A stretch of DNA of 64,000 nucleotides from JBBATK01 sp044224515 (GCA_044224515.1 JBGAKH010000008.1:155831-219830), one strand, 5' to 3'; shown: positions 47,577-56,688, numbered from the stretch's first letter. Translations and numbers: made by a program. Notes: generated by a model not told the origin, from the letters alone.

Positions 47577-47939
47577 ATCTGGTTCACTTTGTCCGTTCAG
47601 TGTCCGTTCGTCTGTTCGCGCTCTCTTAGAGAAGCGCGAACGAACGGACACACGGACAGACCAGACACAAGAGATGCCAATGACATGAATGACACGAAAT
47701 GCGGTTAAGATCAACATATGATACTCGTGCAACAGTCAAGTAAAGGCACCTTGGAAATACTGTCCGTTTGAAATGAAGTTTTCGAACGAACGGAAACAAC
47801 AATACGGAAAGTTACATCATACATCATTCTTGCATACTGAGCCTGAACTTGACTGGTTCACCGTGCAACAAAGACTTGTGATGAAACACTCATTACTCTG
47901 TCCGTCCGAGTTCAAGTCCTCGAACGGACGAACGGAAGG
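47334..47939. repeat. iteron-like repeat array, candidate replication origin
   Basis: Copies or close variants of CGAACGAACGGAA and its complement occur at about 47334, 47386, 47413, 47591, 47602, 47637, 47761, 47783, 47900 and 47921. They start in the helicase 3' end and extend 360 bases beyond it. Clustered short repeats next to a helicase and primase are the usual picture of an iteron-controlled origin. An open frame at 47773-48012 overlaps the array and is not believed. Confidence 0.7.
47601..47651. other. imperfect inverted repeat within the iteron array
   Basis: GTGTCCGTTCGT...TTCGCGCT on the left and AGCGCGAACGAACGGACAC on the right form long complementary arms with a 4-base insertion in the left arm. 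Between them is TCTCTTAGAGA, itself palindromic. This could be a cruciform-prone origin structure. Confidence 0.6.
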
Positions 47940-48179
47940 AACAATACGACAACGAGCACTGCCAGTACTATTCCATGACCTTATCAACTACCATGTGCAC
48001 GAAACGTCATGAGCACCACAATTCACTTTACGCGGCCTGCAAGGCCAATACGCTACGCAATTGCAACTGTAAACCGATAGTTAACACAGTTTATCTCGTA
48101 GTCCGTGAGGTACTTACTCGTTGATGCACTTGTGCGCAATCTTTCACACTCGATATGTATCACTTTACAACTTACAATC

Positions 48180-48923
48180 ATGAAAAAACTTGTTAACGCA
48201 GAAAACCTTGGTGTGTGCTTGAAGGCGTTCTCCATCGTTCGAGCAGCAGAATTCAGTAACATTTTCAAGTCCTTACGAGAGGATTTATTGGATAGTGAAG
48301 ACAAGCTACTTGTCGAACGCATAGATCATGTTCAACTTTTTGAGATTATTCCAAAAGTTCTAATTCTTTTGCATGCAGCAGGGATTGAATTTCAATTGCA
48401 AGTCAAGGCAGGAGCACTCGAAAAAGGTCAGCCAGGAGTATTTATTTTTGAATTCTTTCCATGCTCGAATTTTTCACTCACGAGCTCCCTGCAATATCTT
48501 GGGCCCATTATCTCACTTATAGTCAGCGAAGACCCGAATGTGAATTTCAACTTTCAGATTAGTGAATACTGTCTTGATCAAAGTGATCCAGATCAGGATT
48601 TTATCGTAAATCGACGTCTACATCAAGAGTCTCACAAACCCAGCGACTTGAGCGTATCGTTTGTTTTGGATATGTTCCTTCGTGGACTGCCAAACTTTGT
48701 ATTTCGAAAGTTGCCTATTGAATCGTGCGTTACTAAAGACTCAAATCCCAGTCCGTTAACAGAGGCAGAGCTCGACGCCATATGTGATAACTTAGTAAGA
48801 TTTCCATTCAAAGGCTTAATGGAACAGGGTACTCATACCGATCCACTTGCTCATTCAAAGGACACTGACGTTAACAGGGTTCCTGTTTCAAAAGTAGTTT
48901 CACCAGATCAAAGACTTAATTAA
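48180..48923 (+). CDS. unknown paralog family 1, member A
   Basis: This 247-residue protein (ATG at 48180) has no family I recognise. Its core, LFEIIPKVLILLHAAGIEFQ followed by FIFEFFPCSNFSLTSSLQYL, and the later SVSFVLDMFLRGLPNFVF, align with member B at 49206 (FFPCSGFSLTKDLQYIG, TRVLEMFLFGLRHYV). It is soluble, with no signal peptide, and begins after the iteron region. Both members have similar lengths and a similar closing segment (LTEAELDAICDNL versus FTESEVSLLCDCL). Confidence 0.6.
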   Translation: MKKLVNAENLGVCLKAFSIVRAAEFSNIFKSLREDLLDSEDKLLVERIDHVQLFEIIPKVLILLHAAGIEFQLQVKAGALEKGQPGVFIFEFFPCSNFSLTSSLQYLGPIISLIVSEDPNVNFNFQISEYCLDQSDPDQDFIVNRRLHQESHKPSDLSVSFVLDMFLRGLPNFVFRKLPIESCVTKDSNPSPLTEAELDAICDNLVRFPFKGLMEQGTHTDPLAHSKDTDVNRVPVSKVVSPDQRLN

Positions 48924-49205
48924 GTCCGGCTCAGCACATGGTTTCATGTCACTGAGGTAAAAAGCAATTCGACTCCTCATACCAACATTTCCTAGAACAG
49001 ACATGCTGTGTGCACAAGTTCATGTCTCGCCCTAGTAATTGATCAATACAACCTGTACAAACACACATTCGGGTACTACCATTTTCGGTATCGTGGTGGA
49101 ACCATGCCCAGAATCCAAGTAGCAACGTAAGCATGTACTCCGGATAACATGCTTGAGTTGCAATCAGTAGTTGATACTCATTTTAAACCATAGACATCTA
49201 CAAAT

Positions 49206-49958
49206 ATGACATTCGAGCAGTTACTTGAGGCAGAATGCCTCTCAACGAGCTTCAAGGTCGATACAATGGAGCAAGTAAGGAGTCAAGCAGCATTGCTTGA
49301 ATTTCGGTTCCTGGACTGTAATCCTGACTTTGCTTCTCTAATCCAACGAGCACGACAAATTCGCCTTTTTCAAATTCTAGCTTCAGTGCTGTTGGTCCTG
49401 AGAGCAGCAGGATTGGCACTGCACATGCAGCTCAACACCCATGTTCGAGAAAGCGACCAGGTGAAATTCATTTCACTGGATTTTTTCCCTTGCTCTGGCT
49501 TCTCGCTAACCAAGGACCTTCAATACATAGGCAAGAAATTGTCGTTCGTTTTGTTCTTCGATGCAATCTCAACTTTTGACTTTGTGATTCAGGAAAGCTA
49601 CCTCGCTAACCCTGAAGCAGAGGAACAAGTAGTTGCACAGCGTATTCGATTCAGCGCCACGAGAAACAACAGTGACCTTTGCAGCACACGAGTGTTGGAA
49701 ATGTTCCTTTTTGGCTTAAGGCATTACGTGAATTGCTCCGCGAGAGTTGAGAAGTGCCTTCTAGAGCACTTCCGGCACAAGGAATTTACTGAATCCGAGG
49801 TCAGTTTGCTTTGTGATTGTTTGTTGAAAAACCCAACCATGTCACTCCATGAGGCATCAGTTTGGACTATTCAACACGGTGACTCCCTTGACTCGCACAA
49901 ACGCAACAAGGCTAGTATCAACACCGACACCACATCTAGCACTCCTAAGCCGGGTTGA
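49206..49958 (+). CDS. unknown paralog family 1, member B
   Basis: This 250-residue protein is a diverged paralog of member A, with the FFPC-FSLT-LQY-G block as best conserved part (residues about 95-115). It starts MTFEQLLEAECLSTS. There is no signal peptide and no known motif. It sits 282 bases behind member A, with no gene between them. Confidence 0.6.
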   Translation: MTFEQLLEAECLSTSFKVDTMEQVRSQAALLEFRFLDCNPDFASLIQRARQIRLFQILASVLLVLRAAGLALHMQLNTHVRESDQVKFISLDFFPCSGFSLTKDLQYIGKKLSFVLFFDAISTFDFVIQESYLANPEAEEQVVAQRIRFSATRNNSDLCSTRVLEMFLFGLRHYVNCSARVEKCLLEHFRHKEFTESEVSLLCDCLLKNPTMSLHEASVWTIQHGDSLDSHKRNKASINTDTTSSTPKPG

Positions 49959-50097
49959 GGGCTAAAAGTTCAAGCATTGGGCTCAGTAACACTTTGATCA
50001 TTCGAAATAGCAGCACCTTTGCTAACTCGAATCAATTCTGGGGCAAGGTAATGCTCCACCTCTTGAAACAACAGCTGTTCGTCCCCAGCTCAGCTTT

Positions 50098-50111
50098 GTT
50101 CGCTAGCGAAC
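50098..50111. other. perfect 14-bp palindrome
   Basis: GTTCGCTAGCGAAC is a perfect palindrome in the spacer between two unknown genes. It is a good size for a dimeric repressor site. Confidence 0.6.
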
Positions 50112-50136
50112 GCTTAGACCGTGCATAGCTAGGTTC

Positions 50137-50200
50137 ACGGGCGGATAAGACTCACAAGTATGCCACGACCATGTCGACGCAGAACACCGAATCCGCCCGT
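50137..50200. other. 10-bp inverted repeat, 44-base spacer
   Basis: ACGGGCGGAT (50137-50146) and its exact complement ATCCGCCCGT (50191-50200) flank 44 bases. The arms are GC-rich in an otherwise AT-rich spacer. It might be a folded RNA or paired protein sites. There is no T-run. Confidence 0.55.
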
Positions 50201-50340
50201 TTGAATCAACAGCGGTGAGGTATTACACGACATAACGACAGATATTAGTGCATCACAGGCTCTGCAACTCTGTCGTGACACACAGTAGCCTACAGACTAT
50301 TCAAATCATTCATTTCTTCAACTTATTTCGAGAGACATTC

Positions 50341-50826
50341 ATGAAATCACAAAAGAACTCCAACACACAGCCGCCAAAGCACTCCAATAAACAAGATAAC
50401 CCTTCGTGGGGCTTAAGCATCCTTGAACGGCATCGTCAGGAAAGTATCAATGACGTATTCGAGCACAATTGTAAGGACTACCTCAAGAGTTCATTCCACA
50501 GCATAGGTGAGTCCCTGCGTTACCTGGGATATGAAAGTAAGATGTACTACGTCCGCTGTGAAGACATCACCAAAGACGAAGCAAGCACTTCCAAGCTGAT
50601 GTTATCCTTCGAACGTCGCTCAGACATGAGCCTGAATCCTACTTCCTACCAGCTATCGTGTTCAATGAACGCGGTAACACAAATGGTACAAGTATGCCTC
50701 TCTGGTTCCACACCTGAAGACGGATACCAATTTCGGAGGTATGAACGCTCAATTCAGCTTAGCGAAATGGATGATCACAGTATTGGCGAGCTTCTCTCGG
50801 AAGCAATGGAACTTGTTACAGTTTGA
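50341..50826 (+). CDS. small unknown protein, possible family 2 relative
   Basis: This 161-residue protein starts at the ATG at 50341 (MKSQKNSN); an in-frame GTG 31 codons upstream is less likely. The segment LKSSFHSIGESLRYLGYESK, then SKLMLSFERRSDMSLN and VQVCLSGSTPEDG has the size and strand order of the paralogs at 52014 and 52612, though the similarity is faint. No known motif, no signal peptide. Confidence 0.5.
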   Translation: MKSQKNSNTQPPKHSNKQDNPSWGLSILERHRQESINDVFEHNCKDYLKSSFHSIGESLRYLGYESKMYYVRCEDITKDEASTSKLMLSFERRSDMSLNPTSYQLSCSMNAVTQMVQVCLSGSTPEDGYQFRRYERSIQLSEMDDHSIGELLSEAMELVTV

Positions 50827-51137
50827 CACTTCAGCACGTGCCGAAGCGAGTTCGCGCCCGTGTGTTGATGTTTCCGATGCAAAAACCGTATGCCAAACAC
50901 GTAATCAGTACTCTGAGTCTCATTAACAATTAACTTCTAACGGGATAATTGAAGTCCATGCATTAGAGCCATGTATGCAATGTCAAAGCCTTTTAGACAC
51001 ATATGACTTCATACTCAAGACATGGAGACAATTACTTCAAAGTTCAATCTGGAAGATCAACAAACGGAGTGGATCTCAATGCCGCCTCCTTGATGCTTCC
51101 ACTTACAACATTTTATTCAACGATTAAGATTCACAAA
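50827..51137. other. intergenic region
   Basis: No gene or hairpin is evident in this 311-base spacer before the interrupted paralog. A frame at 51003 extends the following gene upstream but has no better start. Confidence 0.4.
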
Positions 51138-51665
51138 ATGAACACTAGAAAACGCACTGCCAAGCGTCTTTTGACAGAACTGGTCAATAAAATTGACCTT
51201 ACAACTCCGAGCCTTGACTCTTTCAACAGAGAATTACTGAGGCAGTCAGCTGAGCTGGTGACCGACATCATGTACTGGCGAGTATACGATGCATTGTAGA
51301 ACGTTCATCACATGGAAACAGCCCGTGTGCTATACTTTGTAGCAGATAAAATCAGCTTTGACATACAGTCGAACCAGAGCGACTCACATTTTAGCTTCTC
51401 CGTTTGGATTTTCATGTCACACGAACGTCTTGATTTAGCTAGGTGCTTTGAGATAAGGTACGTTTTTGAACACCCAAAAGATAGCCTAACAGTCACGGGT
51501 TGGGCTAAAACCCGAAAGGTACATGGTCGCAACAAATGCGTATTCAAGGAAGAGATTGATCCAGAGCTAATAACGGTTAAGCATGCCGAACGACACCTAA
51601 TGATGAGCTTGTTTCACTTTCTTGATTTGGACTTCTCATTGGAACAGAGGTCAAAACGAAAATAG
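51138..51665 (+). pseudogene. unknown family 2 gene interrupted by an in-frame TAG
   Basis: The frame MNTRKRTAKRLLTELV... runs to a TAG at 51297 and continues in the same frame as NVHHMETARVLYFV to a second stop at 51665. The neighbour at 52014 aligns across the break. Its MNTANKTAKKGLAPLV matches the start, and its PALINVHEQDK matches DAL-stop-NVHHMET, with Ile in place of the stop. Its LELRYILEYPELTLTLAG matches FEIRYVFEHPKDSLTVTG further on. Both halves therefore belong to one gene of about 175 codons. It is either a decayed copy or a gene read through at TAG. The second half could still be made from its own ATG at 51312. Confidence 0.75.
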
Positions 51666-52013
51666 TCTGATTAACGAATATCTCGCTGGAGATCGAACAA
51701 CACAGGCAGTTCGTAAAGATGTCGACAGACTTTGCGTGCTGAAAACACCCCACAGCTACGCTTATACAGGTAGGATAACGCTGTGCATCTCAACATAAGC
51801 TCCAACAGCAACACATGGCCATCTGATGCAATGCTGGAATACTCTGATTTTGATACTGGAGGTACGCCTATTGGCATCCGAGGCTAGTCAGCCTCCATAT
51901 CGAATACACCTACGTTGACTACACTTCTCTCAGGTCTTCATAGGACGCTATGAAGGTCCTACTTAAACTCATTTGATTACAACTAAGTTTTTCCATTTTC
52001 AAACATTCATATT
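51666..52013. other. intergenic region with hairpin
   Basis: CTTCATAG (51936-51943), GACG, CTATGAAG (51948-51955) make a perfect 8-bp stem with a 4-base loop, 58 bases before the next gene. No T-run follows. The rest of this 348-base spacer shows nothing I can name. Confidence 0.5.
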
Positions 52014-52607
52014 ATGAATACAGCAAACAAAACAGCCAAAAAAGGTTTGGCTCCCTTGGTACGTGCTGCCAAGAAGACTTCGCCAGTTGGCGTAGTAGAT
52101 GGTATACCTACCATCAAAGACTCTCAACAACTGTTGGAACGCATGCTCAGCCAGATCTTCGTTCCAGCGTTGATAAACGTTCATGAACAGGACAAAACAA
52201 AAGGGTTGACGCTTGGACATAGTGATGTGGCAACTGAACTCTCGAAGAGTAAGCGAGAGGCTACACACTCTTGTTCGATAACAGTTAGTCGAACGGAAAG
52301 TCCAGCCGAACTCGATGACTGTTTGGAGTTAAGGTACATCCTTGAGTATCCTGAACTTACTCTAACGCTTGCTGGTATAGCTCGACAAGCGATAAATGAC
52401 TCGTCCCCAAATGCGGGTCAAGCGGGATTCACCCTCGCTTTCTTTGATGAAATGACTCCTGAAAAGCTTACGGTTGACACCATTGAGGGTCATATCATCA
52501 GAGGTATCCAGTACTTCCTAAAGGCAGAAGAAAGTAAGAAACGACGTTTGAGACGAGCAAGGGTTAGTTCTCAGAAGCGTTTTAAATCGATTCACCCTCA
52601 AGGCTAG
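52014..52607 (+). CDS. unknown paralog family 2, intact member
   Basis: This 197-residue protein begins MNTANKTAKKGLAPLV and is the intact counterpart of the interrupted gene at 51138. The middle block LDDCLELRYILEYPELTLTL, AGIARQ, then PEKLTVDTIEGHIIRGIQYF is shared. The C-terminus is strongly basic (SKKRRLRRARVSSQKRFK), which suggests nucleic-acid contact. There is no known family and no signal peptide. The next gene starts four bases after its stop, and a terminator follows that gene, so the two form an operon. Confidence 0.65.
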   Translation: MNTANKTAKKGLAPLVRAAKKTSPVGVVDGIPTIKDSQQLLERMLSQIFVPALINVHEQDKTKGLTLGHSDVATELSKSKREATHSCSITVSRTESPAELDDCLELRYILEYPELTLTLAGIARQAINDSSPNAGQAGFTLAFFDEMTPEKLTVDTIEGHIIRGIQYFLKAEESKKRRLRRARVSSQKRFKSIHPQG

Positions 52608-52611
52608 ACCC

Positions 52612-53175
52612 ATGGATTCGACCTTCTTAAGTACAACTTCAGTGAACATGCGAGTGGATTGGATCAAGTCATTCTGCCACGGTGAGAACCCGCTTAGCCG
52701 AATCATGGACTTTGTCTTGCACGTTGATGAGTTCGAACGACTGTGCTGCAGCACCATCCGTCCCATGCTTCGAGACATTGGTAGTTATCTTGACTGCCAC
52801 GGTTGCCGCTTCACTTTGGACTATGAACGGATTGAAGACACGGTCGACTTGTCACGCAATCACGCCACGGTAACACTGACCTCTATTATCCGTGACGACA
52901 TCAGGAACTCTGAGGAATTGGATCGGCAACTTCCTGACATTGTGGGAACGTTGACACTAACGCTTCAGTACCCAGAGTTTTTGGTTGTCGTTCGAGGCGA
53001 AGCAGTTCGTGCCTCTGGTGGAGTGCGGTACATAAGAGCGATTGATCCAATTGCACTACCGTTGTTCAACATGCAGAAGATGATGGAGCTCTTGGATGCC
53101 TTTCAAGACGTCTTGACACCTTTGTCCAGCATCGAGTTGATTGAGGCTCTTGAACCAAAGAAAGCCTTGCGCTGA
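52612..53175 (+). CDS. unknown protein, distant family 2 member
   Basis: The 187-residue product has a block (GTLTLTLQYPEFLVVVRGEA, then LPLFNMQKMMELLDAFQD) that lines up in position with the LRYILEYPELTLTLAG block of the upstream gene, so it is probably a distant paralog. It is soluble and has no known motif. It is the last gene of a two-gene operon closed by a terminator 30 bases later. Confidence 0.6.
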   Translation: MDSTFLSTTSVNMRVDWIKSFCHGENPLSRIMDFVLHVDEFERLCCSTIRPMLRDIGSYLDCHGCRFTLDYERIEDTVDLSRNHATVTLTSIIRDDIRNSEELDRQLPDIVGTLTLTLQYPEFLVVVRGEAVRASGGVRYIRAIDPIALPLFNMQKMMELLDAFQDVLTPLSSIELIEALEPKKALR

Positions 53176-53204
53176 CGCAAGCCGGAGTACTGTGTTGGTT
53201 TGGA

Positions 53205-53252
53205 AAACCAAGCTGTGGAGTTTCGCACTTCACGGCTTGGTTTCTTTTCTTT
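53205..53252 (+). terminator. Rho-independent terminator
   Basis: AAACCAAGC (53205-53213) pairs with GCTTGGTTT (53235-53243), with further pairing of GTGGAG and CTTCAC inside the loop. The downstream side is T-rich (CTTTTCTTT). It closes the two-gene operon. Confidence 0.8.
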
Positions 53253-53447
53253 AGAAGCATTGTTCAACGTACTAAGCCACATTCACTTGGCTACTCCGAC
53301 CAATTTTGGAGCTCTAGTGATCATTTTGTGCAGTACATACTACCCATTGCAACATTGACTGACTGATAGAAGCGATCAACAAGCAAGCAGACTGCTATTC
53401 TAACAAGTCAACGCTCCCCCACCAGATCCCTCAACTATCAATACCGG

Positions 53448-53684
53448 TTGAAGGTCAGGCTAGCCCGCCGGTGCTGGAATGTCTTTTACTATGATCGTAG
53501 TTTTCACGATTCCGCTACGCTGGTCTTAGGATTTAGGTCCGCAATTCCACCCCCAGTCAGCCTAAGGTACTCGGCATCTGCCTTGCAAGCACAGTGTGTC
53601 CGCATGATTGTCAGAAACGTTCCGGTCAATTACATGGATCAAGATTTGCATCAATCGGACTCAGTTTGCGCAGTATTTGCCTAA
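53448..53684 (+). pseudogene. possible remnant of a formylglycine-enzyme-fold gene
   Basis: The frame contains RLARRCWNVFYYDRSFHDSA, then LVLGFRSAIPPP, which resembles the C-terminal RVxRGGSWN...RSAxR...LGFR pattern of FGE-fold proteins with a few residues lost. No start, no ribosome binding site and no N-terminal part are present. It may be a decayed fragment or a chance match. Confidence 0.25.
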
Positions 53685-53761
53685 AACACGGCATTATGGC
53701 AAATTGCGATCATTATTAGCCACAGCAAGGTTGACCTGAGACATGGACTTCTAGAAAATGC

Positions 53762-54037
53762 CTAGGGATTCACCTTTCTGCCACCATACAGAATCGCCAA
53801 CTTCAAAACAATCAGGAGTAGACCGTTACTCGAAATAATCGTAAGTAAATACTGAGCAATAGCTCGTTTCTGCACCGCCAAATCGACCAAACTTTTTTCA
53901 TGCGCAGAAATGGGAGTTGCTCCGTGCTCACAAGGCACGGAGTGTCCCGTTTCGCATGTGCGTTCTTGGTCGAACGCGGCGGTGGAATGTGATGCTTCCG
54001 TGCCTTTTTTATTGTCAGTACCGTCCTTCAGGCTCAC
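53762..54037 (-). CDS. doubtful small membrane protein
   Basis: The 91-codon frame starts with ATG and ends in a hydrophobic helix (QYLLTIISSNGLLLIVLKLA). Its N-terminal half overlaps a hairpin (53920-53942), and it has no clear ribosome binding site, so it may be chance. It lies antisense to the leader of the small membrane-protein gene at 54091. Confidence 0.3.
   Translation of the reverse strand: MSLKDGTDNKKGTEASHSTAAFDQERTCETGHSVPCEHGATPISAHEKSLVDLAVQKRAIAQYLLTIISSNGLLLIVLKLAILYGGRKVNP
53920..53942. other. hairpin upstream of small membrane-protein gene
   Basis: CTCCGTGC and GCACGGAG form a perfect 8-bp stem with a 7-base loop, about 150 bases upstream of the gene at 54091. It may be a terminator of unseen transcription or a leader structure. 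Confidence 0.5.
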
Positions 54038-54090
54038 AGAACGGTACTGGCAACCAAAATCTTGTGAGCTGTCTTATAGTAAGGATCATT

Positions 54091-54279
54091 ATGGCTACCA
54101 TCATCATTACCGATGGAGATTCAAAAGTTCAAGGTGTAGGTGCAGACAACAGGCGTATGCACTGGATCTACTTCCTGCTTTTTGGTTGGTGGATTGGATT
54201 GTTCGTAGCTGGCTTCATCATTCCACTTTTCTTTGAGTCCGGACGAAGATTTGTGGCTTCATGTTTTGGTTATCGTTAA
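54091..54279 (+). CDS. small membrane protein
   Basis: The 62-residue product starts at an ATG preceded by AAGGA. A short polar N-terminus (MATIIITDGDSKVQGVGADN) is followed by a membrane stretch with HWIYFLLFGWWIGLFVAGFI and a basic end. The F-GWW-GL pattern is common in small integral membrane proteins of unknown role, some near the YccF type. It lies 15 bases before the beta-propeller gene and is probably co-transcribed. Confidence 0.65.
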   Translation: MATIIITDGDSKVQGVGADNRRMHWIYFLLFGWWIGLFVAGFIIPLFFESGRRFVASCFGYR

Positions 54280-54294
54280 TCAAGGAGCCTCAAT

Positions 54295-55500
54295 ATGAAA
54301 CACTTACTCCAATTTTTAACACTCTTCATCCTACCTGTCTTATTCTCTACCAACTCAAATCTTGTGGCTGGCACACGGATACTCTCCGTTCCAGGTGAAA
54401 AGCTCAAAGTTGCAGGCTTAGCCATTTCTCGTGGGGTTGGGATCAAAGCTTTTGATCAATCCACTGGTTGGGACACAGTACTCATTCGAACGTCCAACAG
54501 TAACATCGACAAAGCTGTTTCGCCTAGCGGATTCAAAGTTGCTGTTGCTTATCGGTTGTCGGACACACTGAAAGTGGCTATCATCAACCTGCACCCGTTC
54601 AAGGTGAACGTCATTGGCGTGACGCAAAACATACCACTGATATCCATGAAGTGGAAAGACGACGCAAACCTCGGTTTCAATTACATTGTACAGAAGAAAG
54701 ACGGCGACAAATTTGTTTTCCAGAATGCTGGAGCTTACTCGTTCAACACCGATTCCATGAAGCTGGGCATTCTCAAGTTCAACAACGGGGCAAGCATTTT
54801 TGAGTGGCTCCCCTCTGGTCATTTGGTGACAAAGTTCGCCAAAGACTACTACGTTATTGATTTGAAGACGTCCAAGACCATTGCGACCGTTGCAAACGTC
54901 GACAAGTTAGCCTTCTCAAAGGACGGGAAGAAGTGTCTCTATTACCAAGATGTTGAGGTAACCGATGAGAACGGCAGAAAGTCTAAAATACCGGAGCTCT
55001 ACATGGCAGATTATACCGGCAAGAATGCAAAGACAGTCTCATCTTACATGAACCAACCTCGCCATGCACAGTGGTCGCCGACCAACGCGACAATCGCATT
55101 TGACATACAATCAAAGGAGTGGAGCAACATTCGACACCTCGCCTATTACATTGTTCAGTCAGGCAAGACACTTGTCAACAACAACATCGACTACTCTCGA
55201 GCAGAACCTCTGTACTCTGCTTCAGGTATGATGTTGTTCTTTTCTGAACGAGAAATCACTGTTGTCAATGGGCGGACAACTTTGAATGCTGTCGTTGAGG
55301 ACCAACAAAACGGTACCAAATCTACCTTGCATAGTGGTACATTAGGTGATCCGAATGACGTCGTTGGAGCTGCAGCTGTCTGGTTTGAAGGCAGCCTTCT
55401 AAAGCTGGAAGACAATGAAGGGTTCAAAATCTATGACACAGAGACCCTTGAAGTCAGTAAAATCAGCGACCAACCAATCTACCTCTGGAGGTCGAGATAG
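54295..55500 (+). CDS. exported TolB/PD40-like beta-propeller protein
   Basis: The 401-residue product starts at an ATG with AAGGAG seven bases upstream and has a signal peptide (MKHLLQFLTLFILPVLFSTN). The body has repeated strand motifs such as SPSGFKVAVAYRLSD, AFSKDGKKCLYYQDV, QWSPTNATIAFDIQSKEWSN and YSASGMMLFFSE, typical of WD40-like PD40 blades as in TolB. It probably forms a six- or seven-bladed propeller in the periplasm or at the surface. It is followed by a strong terminator and preceded by a small membrane-protein gene. Confidence 0.75.
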   Translation: MKHLLQFLTLFILPVLFSTNSNLVAGTRILSVPGEKLKVAGLAISRGVGIKAFDQSTGWDTVLIRTSNSNIDKAVSPSGFKVAVAYRLSDTLKVAIINLHPFKVNVIGVTQNIPLISMKWKDDANLGFNYIVQKKDGDKFVFQNAGAYSFNTDSMKLGILKFNNGASIFEWLPSGHLVTKFAKDYYVIDLKTSKTIATVANVDKLAFSKDGKKCLYYQDVEVTDENGRKSKIPELYMADYTGKNAKTVSSYMNQPRHAQWSPTNATIAFDIQSKEWSNIRHLAYYIVQSGKTLVNNNIDYSRAEPLYSASGMMLFFSEREITVVNGRTTLNAVVEDQQNGTKSTLHSGTLGDPNDVVGAAAVWFEGSLLKLEDNEGFKIYDTETLEVSKISDQPIYLWRSR

Positions 55501-55612
55501 GTTTGGACAGAGAGCCCCAACACCTTGAAGTGACTTGCCAAGTATTTTTCAAATGTTGCGTACAATGGGTCTCACTATTACTCGTAGTTTCGAGAGTGGT
55601 ACAAACAGCAAG

Positions 55613-55657
55613 CGTGAGTCCAAGTGCAATGGTCACGGCACTTGGCTCACGTTTTTT
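55613..55657 (+). terminator. Rho-independent terminator
   Basis: CGTGAG plus CCAAGTGC (with one unpaired T) pairs with GCACTTGG plus CTCACG around a 10-base loop, then TTTTTT follows. It lies 112 bases after the beta-propeller gene. Open frames that cross it (55503-55769, 55535-55879) are therefore not believed. Confidence 0.88.
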
Positions 55658-56688
55658 CTTTATTGGCAAACAACAAACCATTGGGAAACTGGTCAGTGCG
55701 GTGGTCAACCCCATCATTGTTATCTGGGTCACTATCGTTCTAGAAGAGTATTGGCACCCTGGAATCTAAACGAATTCCATTCCTCACCATTACATGTAAG
55801 CGATGTTAAAGGGCTTACAACGATGCGAGCAGACTTTGTTGTGCGCGTGCTTCAATGTCGATGGTTTGTTCAATTGTAGAGCCGTTGTTCCGTGTGCACG
55901 ACTGTGCCGGGTTGAGGTTGCCGAAGTTTGTCGCTCTGTGACTCTCACTCTCCTTGTTCATGTCTTGATCGACCTACCTGTTTGACAGCACCTCCCTACA
56001 CTTCAGGAGAATTTGTTCACTCTTGACTTTCACGCTTGCGGTAACAGCGCCGAACTCTCTCTGAAGTACAACTTCAACCAATTACCATTGGTTATACAAT
56101 GCTCCTCCCTCCGATTCACAGCTAAAGTGAGGGTTAGGCTACATTGTGTTGCGATGCTCTATTCATACTTACGGGCTAAGTGCCACTTAGCACAAAAGCT
56201 ACTGCGCAGAACCCATACCCCACAATAGTAACCTGCCCCGCATTTCAGAGATCCTTGGCTTGGTATGTTTGACTGCGAAGTGACTTGCAACACAGTTGAT
56301 TCATGCACAACACAAGCGGCAAGGCACGGCAGTCAAGCAATAGTTCATTGCTGCTTTGGATGCGTTGCGTTGGAGCGAAGCAAGACTGCATATGACAAGC
56401 TGGAATTCGCCGTCCGAAACAAAGCTCCAGCAACGGTGAAACACTGGTGCCTTCTCACTGTTGCAGTCACTAATGCGCTTGTAACCTTCTTCCAGTACAG
56501 CCTCTTACTCTCTCCGCAGCAGTGAAACAGTGAACTCAAGAAGAAAGATTTGAGACACCCTACTGCTTTAGTAGGTAAAGGGAGAGTAAAGTAGAGAAGT
56601 TATCAAACACACTGCTGCCACTGGTGTCACTGTTGCGCTTTCTTGGTCCATTCAGCTCGAAGCTGTCATTCGTGAGTTCACCATCTTC
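55658..56688. other. 1-kb region without supported gene
   Basis: Several short frames exist on both strands but none has a ribosome binding site or a recognisable product. No hairpin or repeat stands out. Confidence 0.45.

Noticed and set aside
47773..48012. 79-codon frame beginning ATGAAGTTTTCG
   Set aside because: It is built partly from iteron repeats and has no ribosome binding site.
55503..55879. Two plus-strand frames after the beta-propeller gene
   Set aside because: A clear Rho-independent terminator (55613-55657) lies inside both, and their starts are TTG without a ribosome binding site.
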